In this document: positions 1 to 4,701 of the stretch, piece by piece
Position numbering within the stretch: the stretch's first letter is position 1
How the letters are laid out: each line of letters opens with the position of its first letter
Origin: an uncultured Clostridia bacterium
GTDB lineage: Bacteria > Bacillota > Clostridia > Oscillospirales > Ruminococcaceae
Assembly (NCBI GenBank): GCA_947584825.1
Contig: CANPWR010000089.1
Location: 1-5,156 of the forward strand
Direction of reading: 5' to 3'
Length of the DNA: 5,156 bases
Made by a program: the position numbers and the translations under genes
The notes under the pieces: generated by a model
The model's input: only the letters and a program-made list of their open reading frames with translations
Told to the model about the DNA's origin: nothing
The model's database searches: none

Positions 1-520
1 TTGTTACTTGTGTAAGCGGCAGAGCAACCGGAGTTTCTCTTCCGAACATTGATACGATAACATTGACGATCTGCTCTTCAAGATCAACAGACTCAACCGT
101 GCCCGTGAATCCTTCAAACGAACCGCCTGTAACAGAAACGCTGTCGCCTTCTTTATAATTGACCTCAATATTGGCAGCTTTTGTATCAACGCCAAGAGCC
201 TCGACCTCAGCCTCAGTCAAAGCGATAGGCTTTGATCCTGGACCTACAAATCCTGTTACTCCCGTGATATTTCTCACAACGTACCATGTGTCATCTGACA
301 TGACCATCTTCACAAGAACATAGCTTGGAAAAAGCTTTCTTTCAGCTTCTTTGACTTCTCCTTCTTTTCCAACCTCGGAATACGATTCCATAGGAACCTT
401 TATTTCAGGGATAAGATCTTGAAGCTTTCGGTTTTCAACAACCTTTTCAATGCTTTGAGCTACCTTGTTTTCATAACCGGAATAGGTATGGATCACATAC
501 CATTTAGCTTGTTCTGACAT
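1..520 (-). CDS. nusG: Transcription elongation/antitermination factor NusG (3' end cut by window edge)
   Basis: NusG binds the RNA polymerase clamp helices, modulates pausing and links transcription to translation or Rho. I translated 173 residues to the window edge; the family is usually about 175-180 residues, so only a few codons and the stop are missing. The N-terminal NGN domain covers about residues 5-110: it opens AKWYVIHTYSGYE and contains FPSYVLVKM (64-72) and the WYVVRNITGVTGFVG stretch (79-93). The C-terminal KOW domain covers about 122-172, with the TGGSFEGFTG turn at 131-140 and MFGRETPV at 158-165. The ATG at 520 is set by a perfect AGGAGGT at 531-537, 10 nt upstream. It is the third gene of rpmG-secE-nusG, 43 nt after secE. 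In related genomes rplK/rplA normally follow, but that lies outside the window. Confidence 0.97.
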   Translation of the reverse strand, partial: MSEQAKWYVIHTYSGYENKVAQSIEKVVENRKLQDLIPEIKVPMESYSEVGKEGEVKEAERKLFPSYVLVKMVMSDDTWYVVRNITGVTGFVGPGSKPIALTEAEVEALGVDTKAANIEVNYKEGDSVSVTGGSFEGFTGTVESVDLEEQIVNVIVSMFGRETPVALPLTQVT

Positions 521-563
521 AAACAGCAATACCTCCTGTTGTTAAAAAACCATTTTTATTTCA

Positions 564-788
564 TTACTTAATACCAAGCAGAAGTTCAACTAGCTGCGAT
601 AACCCAAGGTCAACACCTGCAAGAACCAAGCCGCATATTACACATAGAATAAGTACTATTCCTGTGTTATTTACAACCTGACTTCTGCTGGGCCACACAA
701 CTTTTTTAATTTCTGATTTTAAGTCTCTGAAATACTTGACGATTTTATTTCCGCCTTTTTTCTTAGCGACAGTGGAATCTTTAGCCAT
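564..788 (-). CDS. secE: Preprotein translocase subunit SecE
   Basis: SecE is the essential small subunit of the SecYEG channel in the cytoplasmic membrane, where it clamps the two halves of SecY. The 74-residue protein is the short single-span form usual in Firmicutes. A basic cytoplasmic leader (1-15) is followed by the conserved amphipathic helix, where YFRDLKSEIKKVVWPSR (about 19-35) carries the family signature with the invariant WPS. One hydrophobic span runs over about 42-65. The ATG is supported by AAAGGAG at 797-803, 8 nt upstream. The gene starts 18 nt after the rpmG stop and ends 43 nt before nusG, so the three are almost certainly co-transcribed, as in most Firmicutes. Nothing is missing or unusual. 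Confidence 0.96.
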   Translation of the reverse strand: MAKDSTVAKKKGGNKIVKYFRDLKSEIKKVVWPSRSQVVNNTGIVLILCVICGLVLAGVDLGLSQLVELLLGIK

Positions 789-806
789 TTTAAAAACTCC
801 TTTCGT

Positions 807-956
807 CTACTTTGTTTCTTTGTGAAGAGTGTGCTTCTTACAGTACTTGCAATGCTTCATCATTTCAAGTCTGTCAGGGTCATTCTTCTTGTTCTTTTTT
901 GTTGCGTAGTTTCTTTGCTTACATTCTGTGCAAGCGAGTGTTATCTTTACTCTCAT
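807..956 (-). CDS. rpmG: 50S ribosomal protein L33 (bL33), zinc-binding form
   Basis: bL33 is a small protein of the large ribosomal subunit near the E site. The 49-residue product begins [12 protein letters not shown] and ends HTLHKETK. Both CXXC pairs are intact (Cys9/Cys12 and Cys36/Cys39), so this is the zinc-ribbon (C+) form rather than the cysteine-free variant used under zinc limitation. [18 protein letters not shown] (17-34) is typical of the family. The ATG at 956 follows AGGAGGT (963-969) with 6 nt spacing. The start overlaps by ATGA the stop of a 17-codon open frame in the leader, so translational coupling is possible. It is first in the rpmG-secE-nusG operon, about 190 nt downstream of a strong promoter. 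Confidence 0.97.
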   Translation of the reverse strand: MRVKITLACTECKQRNYATKKNKKNDPDRLEMMKHCKYCKKHTLHKETK

Positions 957-1006
957 TTCGGCACCTCCTGACGAAATTTGCGTTCCAAAAAACCGGTGAA
1001 ACGCAT
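953..1006 (-). CDS. Possible 17-residue leader peptide upstream of rpmG
   Basis: A short open frame runs from ATG at 1006 to TGA at 953-955 and reads [17 protein letters not shown]. It is preceded by an unusually purine-rich Shine-Dalgarno sequence, GGAGGGAGG (1016-1024), 9 nt before the ATG. Its stop codon overlaps the rpmG start as ATGA, the classic arrangement for translational coupling. The peptide is basic and resembles no family I know. It has no run of regulatory codons, so amino-acid attenuation is not suggested. rpmG has its own good ribosome-binding site, lying inside this frame. The strong SD and ATGA overlap are seen directly; that it is translated is inference, and the frame could be a by-product of a structured leader. 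Confidence 0.35.
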   Translation of the reverse strand: MRFTGFLERKFRQEVPK

Positions 1007-1015
1007 GTCCAATTG

Positions 1016-1068
1016 CCTCCCTCCATACAGTCTAAAAACTATATGCCGTTTGATTTACGGTTTGAGGT
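1016..1068 (-). promoter_or_regulatory. Possible structured mRNA leader (three-way junction over a Shine-Dalgarno sequence)
   Basis: Three helices can be drawn by hand on the minus-strand RNA. Helix 1 is CCGT/ACGG closing a 7-nt loop (1046-1060). Helix 2 is CATATAG/CTGTATG, seven pairs including one G-U, closing an 8-nt loop (1024-1045) and directly abutting helix 1. An outer helix pairs CCTC (1064-1067) with GAGG (1020-1023), the latter being part of the GGAGGGAGG ribosome-binding site of the 17-codon frame. The compact geometry resembles ribosomal-protein leaders, but I know of no named bL33 leader and have not computed folding energies. Confidence 0.3.
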
Positions 1069-1129
1069 TTTAATCTTCGTACTCTCTTTCAAGCTTGTTT
1101 ATGGCCTAAAAAAGGGCGCAAAAAAATAG

Positions 1130-1172
1130 ACCTCATAAAGAGGTAATACAATCATACCATACTTTATGAGGT
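1130..1172 (-). terminator. 11-bp inverted repeat plus T-run overlapping the rpmG promoter; likely terminator of the upstream transcript
   Basis: The arms ACCTCATAAAG (1130-1140) and CTTTATGAGGT (1162-1172) are perfect reverse complements separated by 21 nt. Inside the loop a further GGTA/TACC pairing (1142-1145 with 1155-1158) is possible. On the minus strand the hairpin is followed by CTATTTTTTT, so a transcript arriving from the glycosyltransferase, whose stop is about 100 nt upstream, could terminate here. The rpmG promoter's spacer and -10 lie within the repeat. A transcript starting near 1144 would contain only the second arm, which can fold with adjacent bases as ACCTC-TTTAT-GAGGT (1130-1144). 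Confidence 0.55.
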
Positions 1173-1180
1173 TTTGTCAA
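1151..1180 (-). promoter_or_regulatory. Promoter of the rpmG-secE-nusG operon
   Basis: Read on the minus strand: a perfect -35 TTGACA (1175-1180), an 18-nt spacer, and -10 TATGAT (1151-1156, 5 of 6 consensus) preceded by TGG, giving an extended -10. An A-rich stretch just upstream of the -35 (about 1184-1204) could act as an UP element, fitting a highly expressed ribosomal-protein operon. The predicted start is near 1144-1147, giving a leader of about 190 nt before rpmG. The spacer holds one arm of the 11-bp inverted repeat described separately. Confidence 0.8.
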
Positions 1181-1210
1181 GCAATTTTTTTCTTGTTTTT
1201 AAAATAATTC

Positions 1211-1232
1211 CAAAAGCACAATATATAGTGCT
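1211..1232 (-). terminator. Weak candidate terminator downstream of the glycosyltransferase gene
   Basis: AGCAC (1215-1219) and GTGCT (1228-1232) form a 5-bp stem with an 8-nt AT-only loop, followed on the minus strand by only four Ts. It lies about 43 nt after the glycosyltransferase stop. The stem and T-tract are short, so the stronger repeat at 1130-1172 is the better terminator candidate. Confidence 0.3.
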
Positions 1233-1274
1233 GTTTAGATATAACAAAACAAAATTTGGCACACGAATATTATT

Positions 1275-2240
1275 TTATGATTCTTTTTTGAAGGAGGTTT
1301 CCTCCAAAAACTCTTCAATAATATATCTAGGACGTTTTTTTGTTTCTAAAAAAACTTTTCCGATATATTCGCCGATTATTCCTATTGCCAAAAGCTGAAG
1401 TCCTCCTAGCAGCCATATAGATGTAATCAGAGAAGCCCAACCGCTTACTGAATGTCCTGTAAAATAGCTTATAAGAGAATAAAGAAGCATAATTCCGCTG
1501 ACTAAAACAAATATCACGCCTAACGAGGTAATCATTTTAATAGGTTTAATACTGAAAGAGGTTATGCCGTCAAGTGCAAATGAGATCATCCTTTTAAGAG
1601 GATACTTGCTTTTTCCGGCATAGCGTTCCTTTCTCTCGTAATAAACCTTATCCGACTTATATCCCACAAGAGGTACAATGCCCCTTAAGAACAAATTCAC
1701 TTCATTAAATTTAAATAGACCTTCAAGCGCTCTGCTGCCTAATAAACGGTAATCCGCATGATTTGAAACGACTTCTGCACCCATAAGGCTCATAAGCTTG
1801 TAAAAAATCTTTGCTGTTTTGCATTTAAAAAAGCTATCCTTTTTTCTTGAACTTCTTACGCCGTATACTACTTCGTTTCCTTCCTCGTATTTTTTTACGA
1901 ACTTATCGATCACTTCTATATCGTCCTGTAGATCCGCATCCATAGAAATAACAGCGTCGCACTTTCCTCTTGCACAATCAAGTCCTGCTAAAAGCGCATT
2001 CTGATGACCTTGGTTTCTTGTCAGCTTACAGCCTGAGAACATACTGTCACTATAATGTATTTTTGAAATCAGTTCCCAAGTTCCGTCATTTGAGCCGTCG
2101 TCAACGAGTATTATCTTACTGTCAACGGTAATTATTTTTTCCGACATAAGAGTACGCAATTTTTCTCTGAGCCTTGATGCTGTTTCTAAAAGAACAGCCT
2201 CCTCATTATAACATGGAATAACAATATATAATTTAGTCAT
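1275..2240 (-). CDS. Family 2 glycosyltransferase, GtrB/DPM1-like, membrane-anchored
   Basis: This is probably a polyprenyl-phosphate or cell-envelope glycosyltransferase moving a sugar from a nucleotide donor at the cytoplasmic face. The 321-residue protein has a GT-A fold: IPCYNEE (8-14), the LVDDGSNDGT nucleotide-binding stretch (about 45-54), LTRNQGHQNALLAGLD (73-88) and the metal-binding DXD within DADLQDD (101-107). LFLRG (183-187) and the KYPLKRM segment before the membrane are typical of the GtrB/DPM1-like group. Two C-terminal membrane spans lie at about 239-259 and 270-292, followed by a charged cytoplasmic tail. I chose the ATG at 2240 because GGTGAT (2245-2250) is well placed as its Shine-Dalgarno sequence; the alternative GTG at 2249 would add three residues and has no separate site. 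No acceptor-modifying partner gene adjoins it, so the substrate is unknown. It may be read through from the AbrB-like gene 241 nt upstream. Confidence 0.93.
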   Translation of the reverse strand: MTKLYIVIPCYNEEAVLLETASRLREKLRTLMSEKIITVDSKIILVDDGSNDGTWELISKIHYSDSMFSGCKLTRNQGHQNALLAGLDCARGKCDAVISMDADLQDDIEVIDKFVKKYEEGNEVVYGVRSSRKKDSFFKCKTAKIFYKLMSLMGAEVVSNHADYRLLGSRALEGLFKFNEVNLFLRGIVPLVGYKSDKVYYERKERYAGKSKYPLKRMISFALDGITSFSIKPIKMITSLGVIFVLVSGIMLLYSLISYFTGHSVSGWASLITSIWLLGGLQLLAIGIIGEYIGKVFLETKKRPRYIIEEFLEETSFKKES

Positions 2241-2241
2241 T

Positions 2242-2358
2242 TTAATCACCGCGCCTTGCAGTTAAAGGCATGCCTTTCATCAGAATTTGAGTCCGCTGCG
2301 GTTCGCTAAAAATTTCCGCACTGATTTTTTGAGTCTCAAAAACATTCGTGAAAAAATT
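2242..2358 (-). repeat. Candidate dispersed intergenic repeat abutting the glycosyltransferase start
   Basis: This stretch contains a 14-bp perfect palindrome, AAAGGCATGCCTTT (2264-2277), and a 17-nt palindrome, TTTTTGAG-A-CTCAAAAA on the minus strand (2326-2342). It also has CCGC-A-GCGG (2293-2301) and a repeated TTTGAGTC (2286-2293 and 2328-2335 on the plus strand). On the minus strand it forms a start-less 38-codon frame ending ILMKGMPLTARRGD at a TAA (2242-2244). From memory, I associate similar short tails with small hypothetical proteins of gut Clostridia, as expected if a dispersed non-coding repeat is sometimes annotated as genes. I could not verify this. The palindromes are observed; the repeat identity is inference. 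Confidence 0.4.
2245..2250 (-). promoter_or_regulatory. Ribosome-binding site deciding the glycosyltransferase start
   Basis: GGTGAT matches the 3' part of the AAGGAGGTGATC consensus and lies 4 nt before the ATG at 2240, so its GG is 8 nt from the start. It coincides with the GTG that would be the longer start, which argues for the ATG. The site lies at the edge of the palindrome-rich element upstream, which may have supplied it. Confidence 0.45.
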
Positions 2359-2417
2359 TTATTATGTTTTCCAAAATAACGATTTTATAAATTAAGAATG
2401 CCCAGAGTTTTGTTCAT

Positions 2418-2433
2418 ATAATCATATGATTAT
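2418..2433. promoter_or_regulatory. 16-bp perfect palindrome, possible operator
   Basis: ATAATCATATGATTAT is a perfect 16-bp palindrome in the AbrB-glycosyltransferase spacer, about 48 nt after the AbrB-like stop. It has the size and symmetry of a dimeric regulator's site, but it is very AT-rich and no clear -35/-10 pair sits beside it. It is too AT-rich, and lacks a T-run, to be a good terminator. Function is unassigned. Confidence 0.3.
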
Positions 2434-2481
2434 TTTTAATCGATACAGAGCTTTATGTAGTAACCCTATACTTAAATAAAT

Positions 2482-2727
2482 TTACTTTAATTTTTCTAAA
2501 CAATCCTTGCAAATCTGTTTTCCGTTAAGCTCAGAACAATCATCATAATCTACCGGCTCATCACAAAGAATGCATTTGTTTTGATATTTTCGCAGTATAA
2601 TTGCATCTTTTTCTGTAAAAATCTCAATAGGATCACCGGTACTTAAATTCAGTCTTTTTCTAAGTTCTATGGGCAAAGTAATCCTTCCTGCCAAATCAAA
2701 ATGTCTAACTATTCCGATATCTTTCAT
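2482..2727 (-). CDS. AbrB/SpoVT-type transcriptional regulator with C-terminal CXXC pairs
   Basis: This is a small DNA-binding protein of the swapped-hairpin AbrB family, which includes transition-state regulators and antitoxin-like proteins. The N-terminal domain spans about residues 1-47; VRHFDLAGRITLPIELRKRLNL (7-28) is the family signature, followed by DPIEIFTEKDAIILRKY. The tail carries KCILC (Cys52/Cys55) and ICKDC (Cys73/Cys76), suggesting a small zinc-binding knuckle; an extra Cys64 lies between. At 81 residues it is shorter than Bacillus AbrB (about 95), but resembles many clostridial paralogues ending in such a cysteine tail. The ATG at 2727 follows AAAGGAG (2741-2747) at a rather long 13 nt; no better start exists. 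It has its own strong promoter after proS, and no toxin gene is adjacent, so a regulator is likelier than an antitoxin. Target genes are unknown. Confidence 0.9.
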   Translation of the reverse strand: MKDIGIVRHFDLAGRITLPIELRKRLNLSTGDPIEIFTEKDAIILRKYQNKCILCDEPVDYDDCSELNGKQICKDCLEKLK

Positions 2728-2754
2728 TATTAAAGCTATGCTCCTTTCGTATCT

Positions 2755-2771
2755 TATCGCTTGTATCGATA
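2755..2771. promoter_or_regulatory. Small inverted repeat in the AbrB-like gene's leader
   Basis: TATCG (2755-2759) and CGATA (2767-2771) are inverted about a 7-nt centre, and TATCGATA (2764-2771) is itself palindromic. The element lies just downstream of the predicted transcription start. GTATCGAT (2763-2770) recurs inverted after the gene (ATCGATAC, 2439-2446). It could be an autoregulatory site, since AbrB-family proteins often control their own genes, but it is short and AT-rich. Confidence 0.2.
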
Positions 2772-2783
2772 ATTTATATTCTT

Positions 2784-2812
2784 ATTCTAATACATTTTAC
2801 ATAATTTGTCAA
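2784..2812 (-). promoter_or_regulatory. Promoter of the AbrB-like regulator gene
   Basis: On the minus strand, a perfect -35 TTGACA (2807-2812) is followed by exactly 17 nt and -10 TAGAAT (2784-2789, 5 of 6). The -35 begins about 25 nt after the proS stop, so the regulator can be transcribed independently of proS. No terminator separates proS from this promoter. Confidence 0.8.
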
Positions 2813-2836
2813 GGATTTTTCTTTGCAATTTTAAAT

Positions 2837-4288
2837 TTAATATGCTTTGCCCCAAAGAACCATATGCTTAGCGGGTTTACCGCAGCATACGCATTTATCA
2901 TCAATATTTTCCTGGTCGAACGGAATACATCTTGAACCTGCGCCGGTTTTATCTTTAACCTCCTCCTCGCAAGCCTCGTCTCCGCACCACATAGCTTTAA
3001 TAAATCCATCTCCCTTTTCTTCTAAAGCCTTTGAAATCCCTTCGATACTCTTACATCTATAGGTTTTATTCTCACGGTTTTGAAGAGCCTTTTCATAAAG
3101 TCCGTCATGAACATTCTTCAGCTTTTGATTAACAGCTTCTTCAAGCTCGTCAAGAGAAACGAATGATTTTTCTCTGTTGTGTCTGGTTACAAGTACACAC
3201 TGATTATTCTCAATATCCTTAGGTCCGATTTCAAGCCTTACCGGAACGCCTTTCATCTCATATTCCGAGAACTTCCAGCCAGGTGAGTTATCGCTGTCAT
3301 CTAGTTTAACTCTGATACCTGCCGAACTCAGCTTGTCATAGAGTTCATTCGCTTTATCCAAAACGCCCTCTTTATGCTGTGCAATAGGAATAATTACAAC
3401 CTGTATCGGTGCAACGGCAGGAGGCAGAACCAGTCCGTTATCATCGCCGTGAGTCATTATTATAGCTCCTATTAAACGTGTGGTAACTCCCCAAGAGGTT
3501 TGATGAGGGTTGACCCTTCTATTTTCTCTATCGGTATATTCAATCCCGAAAGCTTTGGCAAATCCATCGCCGAAATAGTGTGATGTTCCGGCTTGAAGGG
3601 CTTTTCCGTCATGCATAAGCGCTTCTATAGCATAGGTAGAAACAGCACCGGCAAATTTGTCGCTTTCGGTTTTCTTTCCCTTAACAACAGGCATAGCAAG
3701 AGATTCTTCACAGAATCTTGCGTAGCAGTTCAGCATTTGCTCAGTTTCTTTAATGGCTTCCTCTGCGGTTGCGTGAATGGTATGTCCTTCCTGCCAGAGA
3801 AACTCACGTGACCTCAAAAACGGTCTTGTTGTCTTTTCCCACCTTACAACGGAAACCCATTGGTTATAAAGCTTAGGGAGATCTCTGTATGAATGAATTA
3901 TATTTGCGTAATGTTCGCAGAAAAGCGTTTCAGAAGTAGGGCGAACGCATAAACGCTCCTCAAGCTTTTCGCTACCGCCGTGTGTGACCCAAGCTACCTC
4001 CGGTGCAAAGCCCTCAACGTGATCCTTTTCCTTGTTTAGCAGACTTTCAGGAATAAACATCGGCATACACACATTTTCGTGTCCGGTTTCCTTAAACATT
4101 CCGTCCAATATCTTCTGAATATTTTCCCATATCGCATAACCGTAGGGGCGGATTACCATACAACCCTTTACACTTGTGTATTCGATAAGCTCTGCTTTTT
4201 TTACTATGTCGGTATACCACTTTGCAAAATCAACATCCATAGATGTTATTTGCTCAACCATTTTACTGTTTGCGTTATTTTTAGCCAT
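2837..4288 (-). CDS. proS: Prolyl-tRNA synthetase, eukaryote/archaeal-like class
   Basis: It attaches proline to tRNA-Pro in the cytoplasm. The 483-residue protein is a class II synthetase. The catalytic domain (about 20-290) has RPTSET (116-121), motif 2 [15 protein letters not shown] (155-169) and motif 3 GVTTRLIGA (267-275). The anticodon-binding domain follows (about 293-400), starting [10 protein letters not shown]. The C-terminal domain (about 410-483) has WCGDEAC (Cys435, Cys440) and KCVCCG (Cys466, Cys469) as probable zinc ligands and ends in the characteristic Tyr. Motifs 2 and 3 are only about 100 residues apart, so the editing insertion of the classical bacterial enzyme is absent. 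This shorter class occurs in many Clostridia. AAGGAG (4296-4301), 7 nt upstream, sets the ATG and lies inside the last codons of the membrane-protein gene, which ends one base before this start. The two genes are therefore co-transcribed and probably translationally coupled. Confidence 0.98.
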   Translation of the reverse strand: MAKNNANSKMVEQITSMDVDFAKWYTDIVKKAELIEYTSVKGCMVIRPYGYAIWENIQKILDGMFKETGHENVCMPMFIPESLLNKEKDHVEGFAPEVAWVTHGGSEKLEERLCVRPTSETLFCEHYANIIHSYRDLPKLYNQWVSVVRWEKTTRPFLRSREFLWQEGHTIHATAEEAIKETEQMLNCYARFCEESLAMPVVKGKKTESDKFAGAVSTYAIEALMHDGKALQAGTSHYFGDGFAKAFGIEYTDRENRRVNPHQTSWGVTTRLIGAIIMTHGDDNGLVLPPAVAPIQVVIIPIAQHKEGVLDKANELYDKLSSAGIRVKLDDSDNSPGWKFSEYEMKGVPVRLEIGPKDIENNQCVLVTRHNREKSFVSLDELEEAVNQKLKNVHDGLYEKALQNRENKTYRCKSIEGISKALEEKGDGFIKAMWCGDEACEEEVKDKTGAGSRCIPFDQENIDDKCVCCGKPAKHMVLWGKAY

Positions 4289-4289
4289 A

Positions 4290-4601
4290 TTAATTCTCCT
4301 TATTATCTTTTATTTTTGAAGATTTATTCTTTTTGTTAAATCCATATATATCTTCGTTATATATTTTGTAATTTGGGTCAAAGTCTTCAAGCTTTTCGCC
4401 AATTCCGTATGGATCCGTTACGTTGTAGTCCTTGGGGTCAATATTTTCTCCGCTGTCAGATGTATTAGGAGCGTTTTTTCTTCTTTTATCAATTAACGCC
4501 GCAAGCTTTGGAGTAATTACCGCTATCAAAAAAACTAAAAGCAAAATAACTATTACACCTAAAGCATATTTGACCAGCGTTAATGTCATTGTACTATTCA
4601 T
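4290..4601 (-). CDS. Single-pass membrane protein of unknown function, co-transcribed with proS
   Basis: I do not recognise this 103-residue protein. It has one strongly hydrophobic span (about 8-30, [14 protein letters not shown] core) followed by DKRRK (38-42), which predicts N-outside, C-cytoplasmic topology. The cytoplasmic tail is hydrophilic, rich in Asp, Asn, Gly and Tyr ([11 protein letters not shown], about 60-70), and ends in a Lys/Asn-rich stretch that looks disordered. The span could be an uncleaved signal anchor; no lipobox is present. It starts a transcription unit with its own strong promoter. Its stop TAA is separated from the proS ATG by a single T, and the proS ribosome-binding site lies in its last codons. 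An in-frame TAA sits directly before its ATG, so no longer start exists; an internal ATG at 4589 is possible. Its Shine-Dalgarno sequence is unusually distant and separated from the ATG by a hairpin. Confidence 0.8.
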   Translation of the reverse strand: MNSTMTLTLVKYALGVIVILLLVFLIAVITPKLAALIDKRRKNAPNTSDSGENIDPKDYNVTDPYGIGEKLEDFDPNYKIYNEDIYGFNKKNKSSKIKDNKEN

Positions 4602-4636
4602 TTATATGACTAGCTCGTGCAGAGCTATCCTCCTTT
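4602..4636 (-). promoter_or_regulatory. Distant ribosome-binding site with intervening hairpin
   Basis: AAAGGAGG (4629-4636) is the only good Shine-Dalgarno sequence upstream of the ATG at 4601, but 27 nt separate them. Between them TAGCTC (4622-4627) and GAGCTA (4611-4616) form a perfect 6-bp stem with a 5-nt loop. If folded, the unpaired distance falls to about 10 nt, a normal spacing. No ATG, GTG or TTG lies at the usual distance from the SD, which supports the hairpin-bridged reading. Confidence 0.5.
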
Positions 4637-4651
4637 TATAATTTGGTTTTA

Positions 4652-4680
4652 ATTATACCAATAATATCTTTTTTTTGCAA
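4652..4680 (-). promoter_or_regulatory. Promoter of the membrane protein-proS unit
   Basis: On the minus strand: -35 TTGCAA (4675-4680, 4 of 6), a 17-nt spacer containing an A8 tract, and a perfect -10 TATAAT (4652-4657) preceded by TGG, an extended -10. The predicted start is near 4645, leaving a leader of about 44 nt. The -35 overlaps an inverted repeat GCAAG/CTTGC (4677-4681 and 4690-4694), a possible but unsupported operator. Confidence 0.8.
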
Positions 4681-4701
4681 GGGATAATACTTGCTAGAAT
4701 T

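Noticed and set aside
1038..1066. Alternative promoter with -10 TATAGT (1038-1043) and -35 CTCAAA (1061-1066) closer to rpmG
   Set aside because: The -35 matches consensus at only 3 of 6 positions, and a much better promoter lies at 1151-1180. The same bases take part in the proposed leader hairpins.
812..1129. A 105-codon plus-strand open frame over rpmG and its leader
   Set aside because: It runs antisense to rpmG, which has clear family identity. The translation looks like a reverse-strand shadow and no plus-strand ribosome-binding site or promoter was seen.
957..1130. A tRNA gene in the rpmG leader, as found upstream of secE-nusG in some bacteria
   Set aside because: I found no acceptor-stem pairing, no GGTTCRA-type T-loop and no CCA end on either strand.
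1819..2004. Plus-strand open frame inside the glycosyltransferase gene
   Set aside because: It is antisense to well-conserved GT2 motifs, has Ser/Phe-rich shadow composition and no initiation signals.
2250..2481. A dedicated glycosyltransferase promoter in the spacer
   Set aside because: Candidate -10s such as CATAAT and TATAAA on the minus strand have no acceptable -35 at 16-18 nt, so I list none.
2669..2935. Plus-strand 88-codon frame over the AbrB-like gene start and its promoter
   Set aside because: It overlaps a strong minus-strand promoter and two real coding regions; its hydrophobic composition comes from AT-rich antisense sequence.
2809..3009. Second minus-strand frame overlapping the 3' end of proS
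   Set aside because: It is out of frame with proS, which is intact to a family-typical C-terminal Tyr here, and it has no ribosome-binding site.
4677..4694. GCAAG/CTTGC inverted repeat as the ASCH-gene terminator
   Set aside because: The stem is only 5 bp and on the minus strand it is followed by an A-tract, not a T-run.
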